A stretch of DNA of 64,000 bases from Sabulicella rubraurantiaca (GCF_017355885.1 NZ_JAFEUU010000015.1:16839-80838), one strand, 5' to 3'. Shown: positions 52,374 through 61,779, counted from the stretch's first letter. Notes: a model not told the origin generated them from the letters alone. Made by a program: numbers and translations.

Positions 52374-52834
52374 GTGGTGGGGAGTGGAGCGCTGTGGAGC
52401 TGGACCGCGTGGGCCGTGCGCTGCTCGGCACGGCCTCCGACGCCGTCGTCGTGGCCGACCGAGACGGCCTCATCCGCTTCTGGAACCCAGGCGCCGAGCG
52501 CATCTTCGGCTTCCCCGCCGCCGAGGCGCTGGGCCAGTCGCTCGACATCATCATCCCCGAGCCGCAGCGGGCGCGTCACTGGGCCGGGTTCCAGCGCGTC
52601 ATGGAAACGGGGGAGAGCCGCTACGGCGCGGGCGAGCTGCTTGCGGTGCCGGGGCTACGGGGGGACGGCGGCCGCATCTCGCTCGAGTTCACCATCGTGC
52701 CGCTCCACGCGCCCGACGGGCAGATGGAGGGCATGGCCGCCATCCTGCGGGACGTGACCCGCCGGTTCGAGCAGGTGCGAGCCCTGCGACACGAGCTCGC
52801 CGAGATCCGAAAAAGGACAGACCCACCCGGATAG
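52370..52834 (+). CDS. Single-domain PAS sensor protein
   Basis: A 154-residue protein consisting of one PAS domain (about residues 11-130) and a short charged helix. DAVVVADRDGLIRFWNPGAE, then RIFGFPAAEALGQSLDIIIP and the PAC part EFTIVPLHAPDGQMEGMAAI with LRDVTRRFE are typical. There is no output domain. GTG at 52370 overlaps the previous stop. Similar lone PAS proteins may bind haem or small ligands; the cofactor is unknown here. Confidence 0.85.
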   Translation: MSGGEWSAVELDRVGRALLGTASDAVVVADRDGLIRFWNPGAERIFGFPAAEALGQSLDIIIPEPQRARHWAGFQRVMETGESRYGAGELLAVPGLRGDGGRISLEFTIVPLHAPDGQMEGMAAILRDVTRRFEQVRALRHELAEIRKRTDPPG

Positions 52835-52890
52835 CCATGGCCTGCGGTTGGGGCTCCTCCATTCAACAAAGCAATGAAGAGCTCCAATCG

Positions 52891-53451
52891 TCAGAGCATT
52901 TTCCGCAGCGTGCCGTCGCGGCGCACGAACTGGTGCCAGAGCGCGGCGGAGACGTGGAGCACGATCATCCCGATGAGGCTCCAGGCCATGAGGCGATGCG
53001 CGAAAGTGACCATCTCAGCCAGCGGCACATTCTTTCCGATCGGATCGGGGAGGGGCACCAAGCCGAACCAAGTGAGCGGGAAGCCCCAGGCATTGGTCGC
53101 GATGAAGCCCAACACCGGCATCACCAGCAACCATAGATAGAAGGCGCTGTGGTTCGCCCGGGCGGCAAGCTTGAGGATTTTCGGCAGATCCTCCGGCAGG
53201 GGCGGGGGCGGATGTCCGAGGCGCCAGAGAAGCCGGGCCAGGGTCACCAGCCCGATGGTGACGCCGATGCTCTCATGGAGGTTGTAGAGGGTCAGCTTGA
53301 TCGAATCCGCGGGCTTGGCATGGGCGATCCAGAGGCCCAGCGCCGCGGCTGCCAGGACCAAGGCGACGGTGAGCCAGTGAAAGACGCGCGATGTTGTGTC
53401 GTAGCGCGCAGGGGCGGATCGGGCACCCAAGGTCCTCTCGGCCATCGCCAT
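52891..53451 (-). CDS. Cytochrome b561-type membrane cytochrome
   Basis: A 186-residue membrane protein with four hydrophobic helices. Histidines expected to bind two b haems lie in SRVFHWLTVALVL, LYNLHESIGVTIGLVTLARL, RANHSAFYLWLLVMPVLG and MIVLHVSAALWHQFVRRDG. Length and pattern match the bacterial cytochrome b561 (CybB) family, which shuttles electrons between quinone and periplasmic partners. ATG at 53451 is preferred because GGAG lies nine bases before it. It stands alone, convergent with the PAS operon. Confidence 0.88.
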   Translation of the reverse strand: MAMAERTLGARSAPARYDTTSRVFHWLTVALVLAAAALGLWIAHAKPADSIKLTLYNLHESIGVTIGLVTLARLLWRLGHPPPPLPEDLPKILKLAARANHSAFYLWLLVMPVLGFIATNAWGFPLTWFGLVPLPDPIGKNVPLAEMVTFAHRLMAWSLIGMIVLHVSAALWHQFVRRDGTLRKML

Positions 53452-53621
53452 GTGTGGCATCTCCGGTTGGCGCTGACCTGCCGGTCCGTCCTGGTCCGGA
53501 GGATGGAGCGCGGAAATCGGCGGGCTCTGTCAGGCCCAGCTTTCTCCCTGCCCACCGCTCTATCACCGCGTTTGACAGGTGCGGCGAAGCACATCCGCGC
53601 AAGGGTCGATCTCATGAGCGA

Positions 53622-54362
53622 TCAGCGGAACAGGAATCCGAAATAGGGCGGCGCCGCGGTCGGCTTCCTGGGCGACGCGTCCTCGGGCCGGTCCGTCTTG
53701 AGGATGCTGGCGAGGCCCACCAAGGGCTGCGGATTGGGGTGAAGGGCTCGGTCATCGGCTCCGACGTCGCAAAGTCGGTCGAGAAGACCGATGGCCTTGT
53801 TCCAGTACCAGGCCTCGTCGCTGGCCGTAGGCGCGTCGGCCGCACACAGTGTGATCAGGTGCCCTGTGGCCTCTCCCACGCGTTCCTCCAGTCCGAAAGG
53901 AATTTTCTGCTCCTCCTCGGCCGTAAGCCTGGAGTGGGCGCCGGCGATCTGGCTGACCAGGACGCGCTTGGAGCGCCCCGTCCAAAGGCGCCAGAAATAG
54001 CTCTGCTTGCGCCCCACGGCACGCTCCCGCGTTGCCTCGCTCATCGCCCGCGGGAAGATTTCCTCGAGCACGGCACGGCACAGCAGAGCGGCCCGCATCC
54101 TGTCGAGGCCGTCGCTCGTCCCGACGATGCAGGGCACGAAGACCTTCAGGCGCTGGCGTGTGGCTGAAGGCATCCGATCGTTGATCAGGATCGCCAGGCT
54201 GCGGATCACCGGTGAGGCGCAGCGGGGACGGTCGGTGTGCCCTTCGCCTGCGAGGCGGGCAACGAGCGACATGATGCAGAACTGGCCGCGAGTTGGGTCA
54301 CCCATTCCCCGGACAAGCTCTACGCTCTCGTAGACCTGCTCCAGTCCCGGATCCTCCACCAT
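53622..54362 (-). CDS. Hypothetical protein, cytoplasmic
   Basis: A 246-residue product. GMGDPTRGQFCIMSLVARLA, then SLAILINDRMPSATRQRLKV, suggest a helical regulatory or scaffold-like protein; the carboxy end is proline-rich (SPRKPTAAPPYFGFLFR). I have the impression of related uncharacterised proteins in Methylobacterium-like genomes but cannot name a family. No signal peptide or membrane segment is evident. It is divergent from the LysR gene with 121 bases between them, so LysR may regulate it. Confidence 0.6.
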   Translation of the reverse strand: MVEDPGLEQVYESVELVRGMGDPTRGQFCIMSLVARLAGEGHTDRPRCASPVIRSLAILINDRMPSATRQRLKVFVPCIVGTSDGLDRMRAALLCRAVLEEIFPRAMSEATRERAVGRKQSYFWRLWTGRSKRVLVSQIAGAHSRLTAEEEQKIPFGLEERVGEATGHLITLCAADAPTASDEAWYWNKAIGLLDRLCDVGADDRALHPNPQPLVGLASILKTDRPEDASPRKPTAAPPYFGFLFR

Positions 54363-54483
54363 CCCTTCCTCCTGGACGAACCCGTGTTGGAGAGGCTGAA
54401 CCGGAAGATGCGCACGGACAAGCCAATTCTATTGGACGGTGTGAGCAAAAATGTTGCATTGAATGTCCGGGAGATCGTGCCTC

Positions 54484-55431
54484 ATGGACATCGAACTGGC
54501 TCGCACTTTTCTCGCCATCGTCTCGGCAGGCAGCTTCGTGGGCGCCTCCGAACGTCTGCATGTGGCGCAGACGACGGTCAGCGCGCGGATCCGGTCGCTT
54601 GAGGAGCATCTCCGCCGGCCGCTCTTCGTTCGCAACAAGGCGGGCGCGGTGCTGACATCGGCCGGGGAGCAGTTCCTTCGACATGCGCCGCAGATGATCC
54701 AACTCTGGGAGCGGGCGCGCCACGAGGTCGCCGTGCCGGCCGGCCGGCGTGCGATGCTGGCGATCGGTGGAGAGCTGAGCTTGTGGGAGCCGTTCCTCCG
54801 GGAATGGCTGCTGTGGATGAGGCGCTCGGCGCCCGATGTCGCCCTGCGTGTCAGCGTCGGCCTCGCGGATGACTTGGCCAACCAGGTCGCGGGGGGCATC
54901 CTCGACCTGGCCGTGGTGTACGCGCCGCGCTACCGCGCCGGGCTGAAGGTTGAGCTCGTGGCCGAGGAGCGGCTGGTCATGGTGAGGACGCCAGGCAAAG
55001 CCGCGAAGAACGACAGCGACAACTACGTCTATGTCGACTGGGGGCCGGAGTTCGCGGTCCGGCATGGCATGGCTTTCCCCGAAAGGTCTGAGCCCGGCCT
55101 CCATGTCGGCCTTGGCCCCCTGGCGCTGACCTACATTCTCCAGGCGGGGGGATCGGGCTATTTCCGCCTCGGCGCGGTCCGCCGGTACATTGCGAGCGGC
55201 CGGCTCGAACTCGTCCGAGGCTCGCCCGAGTTCGTGTACCCGGCCTATGCCGTCTACGCGGAAAGTGCCGGCGGCAGCGATCTGGTCGAGACAGCGCTTG
55301 GCGGGCTTCGACATGCGGCTGTTTTATCGCAGGCGGACGCCACCCGCGCCGCAAAGCCGACCCGGCCCCGCGACGCGGCAGGGCCGCGCCAGAAGGGGAG
55401 GCGAGTGGGCAGCCAGGACCGCGGGCGCTGA
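54484..55431 (+). CDS. LysR family transcriptional regulator
   Basis: A 315-residue regulator. The amino-terminal helix-turn-helix (ARTFLAIVSAGSFVGASERL, then HVAQTTVSARIRSLEEHL) is clear. The effector domain contains LAIGGELSLWEPFLREWL and ILDLAVVYAPRYRAGL. The carboxy tail of about 30 residues is unusually basic (RAAKPTRPRDAAGPRQKGRR). ATG at 54484 begins the family. It ends six bases before the convergent CBS gene. The probable target is the divergent hypothetical gene. Confidence 0.88.
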   Translation: MDIELARTFLAIVSAGSFVGASERLHVAQTTVSARIRSLEEHLRRPLFVRNKAGAVLTSAGEQFLRHAPQMIQLWERARHEVAVPAGRRAMLAIGGELSLWEPFLREWLLWMRRSAPDVALRVSVGLADDLANQVAGGILDLAVVYAPRYRAGLKVELVAEERLVMVRTPGKAAKNDSDNYVYVDWGPEFAVRHGMAFPERSEPGLHVGLGPLALTYILQAGGSGYFRLGAVRRYIASGRLELVRGSPEFVYPAYAVYAESAGGSDLVETALGGLRHAAVLSQADATRAAKPTRPRDAAGPRQKGRRVGSQDRGR

Positions 55432-55437
55432 GCGGTC

Positions 55438-56139
55438 TTACATGGCCTGATAGAAGTACTCGGGCGGCATCACCTCAGTACGGTCGACGACACGCTTCAC
55501 GCCGGGAACGCCCTCCGCCAGCACGCGGAGGCCACGCTGCACCGCCTTTCCGTGCGAGAAGCCTTGGAAGGTGACCACGCCTGCCTCGACCTCGACGCTC
55601 GTGTAGGGATTTTCGGCCCAGGGCTCGTGGTGCATCGCAGCAACCACGGCGCGCCGGATGCACTCATCGGAGGAATTGGCCGTCTCGGCGTGTGCTGCGG
55701 TGAGGACCTGGAGCAGGTCAGCGCGGCTGACGATGCCGCGCAGGCGCCCGTCCTCGACCACCAACACGCGACGGACGCGGTGTTCTTCCATCAGTGCAGC
55801 GATCTCGGCGGCGGGAGCATCCGGCTGAACCGTGACCAAGTCGGTCGTCATGATCTCCTGTGCCACGAAGCCGTGCGCCCGGGCAAAGCGATCCGCCGCC
55901 GCCGATGGATCGGCGAAGAGTGAGGCGAACCAGGAAGGCGGCTTCTCGACCATGGCGGCGAGGCGATGGATCAGATCGCCCTCCGTGACGATGCCGACCA
56001 GCGCGCCCTTCTCGTCCACAACCGGCACTGCAGAGATCCTGTGCCGTCGCAGCAGGGACGCGATCTCCATGATCGGCGCATCCGGAGAGACGACCACCAC
56101 CTCGGATGTCATCAGTTCCCTTGCAGTTGCGTCTGCCAT
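55438..56139 (-). CDS. CBS-pair and BON domain protein
   Basis: A 233-residue protein with two CBS motifs (about residues 5-60 and 93-150: SAVPVVDEKGALVGIVTEGD and VRRVLVVEDGRLRGIVSRAD) and a carboxy BON domain (about 160-225, VVTFQGFSHGKAVQRGLRV). CBS pairs bind adenine nucleotides; BON domains associate with membranes or act as stress modules. GAGGAGGA supports the ATG at 56139. A small palindrome (ATTCA/TGAAT) lies about 105 bases upstream at 56243-56256. Confidence 0.9.
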   Translation of the reverse strand: MADATARELMTSEVVVVSPDAPIMEIASLLRRHRISAVPVVDEKGALVGIVTEGDLIHRLAAMVEKPPSWFASLFADPSAAADRFARAHGFVAQEIMTTDLVTVQPDAPAAEIAALMEEHRVRRVLVVEDGRLRGIVSRADLLQVLTAAHAETANSSDECIRRAVVAAMHHEPWAENPYTSVEVEAGVVTFQGFSHGKAVQRGLRVLAEGVPGVKRVVDRTEVMPPEYFYQAM

Positions 56140-56532
56140 GGCATCCTCCTCCTCGCTCGGCAGTAGGACCAAGGGGCGGCATCGGGGCCGTAGGTACCGT
56201 CGTGGATAAAGCTAGGTCGCCTCATCGGGATGGTCCAACGAAATTCAATGCTGAATGAATGCAACGATGTTGCTGAATCAAGGTGGGGTTAAACTTGGCC
56301 GCCTTATGCAGCTGAGCCAGCGATGCGTGAGACCGGTCGGCCCTAGGAGCAGCGCCCAACTATTGGTTGTGGTCGGGCCACCCCCGCAGGGAAGCGCTTG
56401 TGTTCTCCTGACCAAAGGCGGAGACTCAAGGTGAGGCTGTGCCTCGCACAGGGGCGGCGATGCCAAGCTCCCGCGAACGCGGAGTGCGCTCGCGAGCGGT
56501 GATTTGAGTGATCGCCGACAAGGAGAGCTTCG
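56140..56532. other. Intergenic region between the CBS-BON and flavin monooxygenase genes
   Basis: About 390 bases with divergent genes on each side, so both promoters should be here. The ATTCA-N4-TGAAT palindrome at 56243-56256 lies in an AT-richer part. Codon-like stretches on both strands are broken by stops and match nothing I recognise. Confidence 0.45.
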
Positions 56533-58107
56533 ATGTCCAGAACGGATGTCCTCGTCGTCGGCGCGGGCCCCACCGGCTTGGTCCTGGCGCTGTGGCTCGA
56601 CGCGCAAGGGTCGAAGGTGCGGATCATCGACAAGTCGAAGGCGCCGGGCGAAACGTCGCGAGCGCTTGCCGTCCACGCGCGCACGCTCGAACTCTACCGT
56701 CAGCTTGGCCTCGGTGACGCCGTCGCCGAGGCCGGGCATAAAGTCGGGGCCTTCAACATGTGGGTGGCGGGCAAGCACCGCGCGCGCATCCACTTCGGAG
56801 ATTTCGGCGGCGCCATTACGCCCTATCCGTTTGTCCTGATCTTTCCGCAGGATCACCACGAGCAATTCCTGGTCGAGCGCCTGACCGAGCGCGGCATCAC
56901 CGTGGAGCGTGAGACGGAGCTGGTGGGCCTCGAAGACCGTGGCGCCGAGGTCCTTGCCCGCCTTCGCCGCCCGGGCGAGCAGGAGGAGATCTGCGCAGCA
57001 CGATTCCTCGCTGGCTGTGACGGCGCCCGTTCGAGCGTGCGCCATCTTCTCGGCGCGAGTTTCGAGGGCGGCACCTACGACCAGCTCTTCTACGTGGCTG
57101 ATGTCGACGCCCGGTACGGAATGCAAGGCGGCGAGCTCCACATCGCCTTCGAGGGACCCGAATTCGTGCTGATCATGCCCTATGGGCAGCCCGGCAAGCT
57201 GCGGGTCGTAGGCACCGTGCGCGAGGCGCGGGCCGGGGCCGCCGAGACCCTGACCTTCGACGATGTGGAGCATCGGGCAATCCACGCCATGGGGCTGGAG
57301 GTCGAGCGGGTGAACTGGTTCTCGACCTATCGCGTCCACCACCGGGTCACGGATCGCTTCCGGCACGGCAACATCTTCCTGCTGGGAGACGCGGCCCATG
57401 TCCACAGCCCGGCGGGCGGGCAGGGCATGAACACGGGGATTGGCGACGCCATCAACCTGGCCTGGAAGCTGGCCGCTGTCCTCAAGGGGGAAGCGGATGA
57501 CCGCCTCCTCGACAGCTATGAGGACGAGCGCCCGGTCTTCGCCCGCAATCTGGTGGCGTCCACCGACCGTGTCTTCACCTTCGCGACGGCCCGAGGAAGC
57601 GTCGCCGAATTCGTTCGGACGCATATCGCGCCTGTCGTGACCAGGGTCGCGTGGGGCCTCGGCCCGGTGCGCAAGGCGCTCTTCCGCCTCGTCTCCCAGA
57701 TCATGATCCGCTACGGAACAAGCCCGCTCAGTGCCGGAAAGGCCGGAGAGGTCGTGGGCGGGAACCGGTTGCCATTCGTCCGGATCGACGGCCGCGACAA
57801 TTACGGTCCGCTCTCCGCCATCGCTTGGCAGGTCCATGTCTACGGAGCCGCTCGCGACGAGCTTCGGCAGTGGTGCGGCCGACGTGGCATCGCGTTGCAC
57901 GAGTTCTCATGGCACGAGGCGTTCGGGAAAGCTGGCCTGGCCCGTGACGCGGCCTATTTGCTGCGCCCGGACACGTATGTGGGGCTCGCCGAGCCGAACG
58001 GCGATGCAGGCGTGCTGGAAGCCTATCTGACCGAGCGCGGCCTGCATCCGAACGGTACCGGACAGAGAGGGCAGGTCGCATGGCGGCAACGGGAGGCGGC
58101 GAGTTGA
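56533..58107 (+). CDS. FAD-dependent aromatic monooxygenase (PheA/TfdB family)
   Basis: A 524-residue flavoprotein monooxygenase. SRTDVLVVGAGPTGLVLALW binds FAD, FLAGCDGARSSVRHLLG is the middle DG motif, and IFLLGDAAHVHSPAGGQGMN is the second FAD motif, followed by TGIGDAINLAWKLAAVL. The carboxy thioredoxin-like part ends with RPDTYVGLAEPNGDAG. The family hydroxylates phenols or polyketide rings with NAD(P)H and oxygen. AAGGAGAGC precedes the ATG. No ring-cleavage gene is near, so the substrate is unknown. Confidence 0.9.
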   Translation: MSRTDVLVVGAGPTGLVLALWLDAQGSKVRIIDKSKAPGETSRALAVHARTLELYRQLGLGDAVAEAGHKVGAFNMWVAGKHRARIHFGDFGGAITPYPFVLIFPQDHHEQFLVERLTERGITVERETELVGLEDRGAEVLARLRRPGEQEEICAARFLAGCDGARSSVRHLLGASFEGGTYDQLFYVADVDARYGMQGGELHIAFEGPEFVLIMPYGQPGKLRVVGTVREARAGAAETLTFDDVEHRAIHAMGLEVERVNWFSTYRVHHRVTDRFRHGNIFLLGDAAHVHSPAGGQGMNTGIGDAINLAWKLAAVLKGEADDRLLDSYEDERPVFARNLVASTDRVFTFATARGSVAEFVRTHIAPVVTRVAWGLGPVRKALFRLVSQIMIRYGTSPLSAGKAGEVVGGNRLPFVRIDGRDNYGPLSAIAWQVHVYGAARDELRQWCGRRGIALHEFSWHEAFGKAGLARDAAYLLRPDTYVGLAEPNGDAGVLEAYLTERGLHPNGTGQRGQVAWRQREAAS

Positions 58108-58349
58108 ACGCCAAGCTGAAGCGCGTTCTGGCGGCCGCCTGTCCCGGCGAGGAGGCCCGCTACTTCCTGCCGATAGCCATCGGGTGCAGCCCGGAGCAGG
58201 CGGGCGAGGGGGCCGCCCAGATCCGGGCTCGGACGAAGACACTCACCTCCTCGCCGCTCTGGGACTATCCCGACGGGGCCTTCCCCTTCGCCGGTGCGCT
58301 CAGCGTGCTGCTGGACGGCGCGTGGAGGGCCATCCCTTCGGCGCCATGA
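58080..58349 (+). CDS. Small hypothetical protein, possibly frameshifted
   Basis: An 89-residue frame overlapping the end of the monooxygenase gene by 28 bases; a TTG at 58104 could also start it. It reads LKRVLAAACPGEEARYFLPI and DYPDGAFPFAGALSVLLDG before stopping. The neighbouring frame continues with GAMTEDMARAYDEGQRTIGW, so a single base slip near 58320 would give a longer protein. No family was recognised. Confidence 0.35.
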   Translation: MAATGGGELNAKLKRVLAAACPGEEARYFLPIAIGCSPEQAGEGAAQIRARTKTLTSSPLWDYPDGAFPFAGALSVLLDGAWRAIPSAP

Positions 58350-58494
58350 CCGAGGACATGGCCCGCGCCTATGACGAGGGGCAGCGGACAATCGGGTGGT
58401 GGCGGCGGGTGCTGGGAGAGTTCTACGGCGCCTCCGCGGCCCGGGCCAACCCGGTCCGTGCCGAGGCTGGAAGATTTCCCGGCCCCCTGGCAAG

Positions 58495-60732
58495 ATGGAC
58501 GCGATGGCCGAAGCAGAACCCATGGAGCCAGGCTTCGCCGAACTCCTTGCGCATGTCCAGAACAGCCGCGGGCTGGATTTCCGCGGCTACAAGAAGACCA
58601 GCCTGCGGCGCCGCATCCTGCGCCGCATGGAGGAGGTCGGCGTTGAAGGCTTCGAGGCCTATCAGGCCTTCCTGGAGGCTCACCCGCAGGAATTCGTCGG
58701 GCTGCTCAACACCGTCCTGATCAACGTCACCTCCTTCTTCCGCGACGCCGAGGCCTGGGAGGCGCTCCGGGCCGAGGCGATCCCGAGCCTGATCGAGGGA
58801 ACGCGGCCGATCCGCATCTGGAGCGCCGGCTGTGCGACGGGGCAGGAGCCCTACAGCCTCGCCATCCTGCTGATGGAGGCGCTCGGCAGCGAGGCCTTCG
58901 GCGCGCGGGTGAAGATCTATGCCACCGACCTGGACGAGGAGGCCCTGCGCTTCGCGCGGCTCGCAACCTATTCCGCACGCGACGTGGAGGCGGTCCCGCC
59001 CGAATTGCTGGAACGGCATTTCGACAATGCGAGGGATAGCTACACCGTCTCGCGGGAACTCCGGAAGGCGGTGATCTTCGGGCAGCACAACATCGTCACG
59101 GACGCACCGATCAGCCGCATCAACCTGCTGTCCTGCCGCAACCTCCTCATCTATCTGGAGGGCGAGACGCAGGAACGGGTGCTGGAACGGCTGCACTATG
59201 CGCTGGCGGAGGACGGGCTTCTCTTCCTGGGCAAGGCGGAGACGCAGATGGCTCGGTCGCGCCTGTTCCAACCTGTCAACCTGAAGCATCGCCTGTTCCG
59301 GCGTCCCCCGCAGCAATGGCGCCGGACGGTCACGGGCGGGGCCGTCTTCCAGGGGCGGCCGCCACCGCCCCTCCAGCATCATGCAAGGCTCGTGGAGGCC
59401 ATTGCCGACCGCAGCCCGACCGCCTTCCTCGCGGTGGATGACCAGGGGGTGCTGGCCTATGTGAATGCCGCGGCGCGTCGCCTCCTCGACGTGACCGAGG
59501 ACGATTTGGGCCGCCCGTTCCAGGACCTGTCCGTCTCCTACCGCCCGGTGGAGCTTCGGAGCCAGATCGAGGAGGCATCGCGGCAGGGGCGCGCCATCCG
59601 GATCGAGAACCAGCTGCATGATCGCCCGGGGGGAACTCAGCTTTTCCTGACCGTGGAGGTGATGCCCCTGGAAGGGGGGGAGGACCGGCGGCGGGCATCG
59701 CTGATTGCCTTTACCGACGTCACCCACATGCAGAACCTGCAACGTGAGCTGAAGGCCGTGCAGGAGAGCCTGGAGACGACCGTCGAGGAGCTTCAATCGG
59801 CCAACGAGGAGCTGGAGACGACCAACGAGGAACTCCAGTCCACCAATGAGGAGCTGGAAACCACCAACGAGGAGCTTCAGTCCACCAACGAGGAGCTGGA
59901 GACGACCAACGAAGAACTCCGCTCCACCAATGACGCGCTCGAGGCGGCCAACGAGGAGCTTCGCCTGGAGGAGGAGCGTAGCGGCGAGTACCGGCGGCGT
60001 ACGGATGCGCTGCTCGCGCGGATTGAGGCCGGGCTGCTCACTCTCGACCGGCAGCTTCGCGTCGAGAGCTGGAACCGCTGGAGCGAGAACACGTGGGGTC
60101 TGCGGGCCGAGGAGGTGCGGGGGCAGGAATTCCTCGACCTGGATATCGGCCTGCCGGTGAAGCGGCTCCAGGATTCGCTGCTCAGCGTCCTGGCCGGCAA
60201 GGCGGTGCAGGCGGAGGAGACGCTGGAAGCGCGGGACCGCCGCGGCCGCGCGCTCTTTTGCCGCATCCGCATCATGCAGCGCCACAAGGATGGCGCGGGG
60301 CCAGAGGGCCTGATCCTGATCGTGGAGGACGTGACGGAGGCGAGCCGCGCCCAGGAGGAAGCGCAACTCCTCAGCCGCATGCTCGGCCGGGCGCTTCCGC
60401 AATCCTATCTCCTCGACCCGCAGACGCTTCGCGTCATCCTCGCCAGCCAGGGGAGCGAGGAAGGATCGGGCTATTCGCCATCGGAACTGCGCGGCTTGTC
60501 GCTCCCCGAACTGGTTTCCGGCGCGACGGCGGCTTCCCTGCATGACCTGCTGCGCCCCCTCTTCAAGGGGGAGAGGCAGGAGGTGGTGCTCGAGGCGATG
60601 ATGCGCGCCAAGCACGGCGCGGAACATCCGGCCGAGTTCCGCATTCGATACATCCCCGAGGAGACGCCGCCGGTCCTGGTGGCTCTCGTGAACGGGATCT
60701 CCGAGCGCGTCCGCCTTCCGCCCTCTGGTTGA
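58495..60732 (+). CDS. CheR-type methyltransferase fused to PAS domains and a long coiled coil
   Basis: 745 residues. Residues about 14-270 form CheR: an amino helical domain (RGYKKTSLRRRILRRMEEVG), INVTSFFRD, and the SAM site IWSAGCATGQEPYSLAILLM. A PAS domain spans about 300-410. Residues 411-500 are a perfect-looking heptad coiled coil with repeated NEELETTNEELQST units. A second PAS follows at about 503-620, and a third PAS-like part at about 640-740. There is no kinase domain. Such CheR-PAS proteins sit with CheB and HWE kinases in sensory systems outside classical chemotaxis. The start is uncertain (58495 or 58504). Confidence 0.88.
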   Translation: MDAMAEAEPMEPGFAELLAHVQNSRGLDFRGYKKTSLRRRILRRMEEVGVEGFEAYQAFLEAHPQEFVGLLNTVLINVTSFFRDAEAWEALRAEAIPSLIEGTRPIRIWSAGCATGQEPYSLAILLMEALGSEAFGARVKIYATDLDEEALRFARLATYSARDVEAVPPELLERHFDNARDSYTVSRELRKAVIFGQHNIVTDAPISRINLLSCRNLLIYLEGETQERVLERLHYALAEDGLLFLGKAETQMARSRLFQPVNLKHRLFRRPPQQWRRTVTGGAVFQGRPPPPLQHHARLVEAIADRSPTAFLAVDDQGVLAYVNAAARRLLDVTEDDLGRPFQDLSVSYRPVELRSQIEEASRQGRAIRIENQLHDRPGGTQLFLTVEVMPLEGGEDRRRASLIAFTDVTHMQNLQRELKAVQESLETTVEELQSANEELETTNEELQSTNEELETTNEELQSTNEELETTNEELRSTNDALEAANEELRLEEERSGEYRRRTDALLARIEAGLLTLDRQLRVESWNRWSENTWGLRAEEVRGQEFLDLDIGLPVKRLQDSLLSVLAGKAVQAEETLEARDRRGRALFCRIRIMQRHKDGAGPEGLILIVEDVTEASRAQEEAQLLSRMLGRALPQSYLLDPQTLRVILASQGSEEGSGYSPSELRGLSLPELVSGATAASLHDLLRPLFKGERQEVVLEAMMRAKHGAEHPAEFRIRYIPEETPPVLVALVNGISERVRLPPSG

Positions 60733-60750
60733 AGCCGGTCCGGCCAGCGG

Positions 60751-61779
60751 TCAGGAAGCGACCGGGTCCTCGGGAAGCGGGGCCATGGGCTGGCGCAACG
60801 CGATGGCCGCCTCCGCGATCAGCTTGGCTGAGGCCTCGGCTTCCTCTGCCAGCCTGGCCCAGCGTTCCGCCGTGCTGGTCAGGCCGCGCGCCCGTGCCGA
60901 GCGCTCCATGCGCCGGAACAGGACATGCCGCTCCCTGTGCGTGCGGACGGCGATGGACAAGGCGTGTTCCAGCCCTTCTTCCTGGCTCGCGGCGAGCGCC
61001 AAGGGGCTGTAGGCGTGGCCGATCTGGCAACGGAAGCGCGTGATCCGGCCTTCCTCGATCTCGTTCAGCACTCCACCGCATTGCGGGCAGGATAGGGCAC
61101 TTGGCTGCCCGATGGGTGTTGCCTCCTCGGACATGGCAAAGCTCTCCTTCGCGGCGATGGAAGCCTCCAGCCGGAGGCGGACCGAGGGCTCGCGCGGCTC
61201 GCCGGCCGGCAACCGCGTCAGCCGCGCCAGCAGCGGCGCGATCTCGGCGAGGGGAACACAGTGGTCTGGCGTGTCGCCCTCCAGCGCGCTGCGCGGCATG
61301 TCGGGCCACTGCGCGTCCTCCGGCGCCTGCACCACGTTGATGCTGCCTGCGCCCTTGAGCGCCACCATCCCCGCCGTACCGTCATCCAGCATTCCTGTCA
61401 GCACGACGCCGATGGAGCGGTGGCCGGCGGCGATGGCGGCTGAGCGGAACAGCGCGTCAACTGCAGGTCGAGTTCGGTTCTCAATCGGGCCGTGCCGGAC
61501 CAGGAGGTGCCGCCCATCGGGCGCGACCAGCATGTGCAGGTCTGGGGGCGCAACATAGACTTGGCCGTGCCGAATCCGCATGCCCTCCGTGGCATGGACC
61601 GCCGGAAGCGTACCCGCGCGCGAGAGGATGGCGGGAAGCAGGGAGCGGGCCGAGGGGGCGATGTGCTGGACCACCAGCACCGCCGCCGGCAGGTCGGTCG
61701 GAAGTTCCGCGCAAAGCAGGGTCAGCGCAGGCACCCCGCCCGCTGAAGCACCGACCAGCACGAGGTCTCGGGTTTCCAA
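60751..61779 (-). CDS. CheB-type methylesterase without receiver domain, with zinc-ribbon-like extension
   Basis: A 342-residue protein. The catalytic CheB domain fills residues 1-190: Ser12 in GASAGG, His39 in VVQHIAPSARSLLP, and Asp132/133 in LTGMLDDGTAGM. No receiver domain precedes it. The extension contains CPQC (231, 234) and CQIGH (Cys251, His255), a zinc-ribbon-like arrangement, then helices. Together with the CheR-PAS gene, which converges on it, it suggests an adaptation module not tied to flagellar chemotaxis. No chemoreceptor gene is near. Confidence 0.88.
   Translation of the reverse strand: METRDLVLVGASAGGVPALTLLCAELPTDLPAAVLVVQHIAPSARSLLPAILSRAGTLPAVHATEGMRIRHGQVYVAPPDLHMLVAPDGRHLLVRHGPIENRTRPAVDALFRSAAIAAGHRSIGVVLTGMLDDGTAGMVALKGAGSINVVQAPEDAQWPDMPRSALEGDTPDHCVPLAEIAPLLARLTRLPAGEPREPSVRLRLEASIAAKESFAMSEEATPIGQPSALSCPQCGGVLNEIEEGRITRFRCQIGHAYSPLALAASQEEGLEHALSIAVRTHRERHVLFRRMERSARARGLTSTAERWARLAEEAEASAKLIAEAAIALRQPMAPLPEDPVAS

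Noticed and set aside
58423..60627. A minus-strand frame of about 734 codons opposite CheR-PAS
   Set aside because: It arises from codon bias in the opposite strand; the plus strand has complete CheR and PAS motifs.
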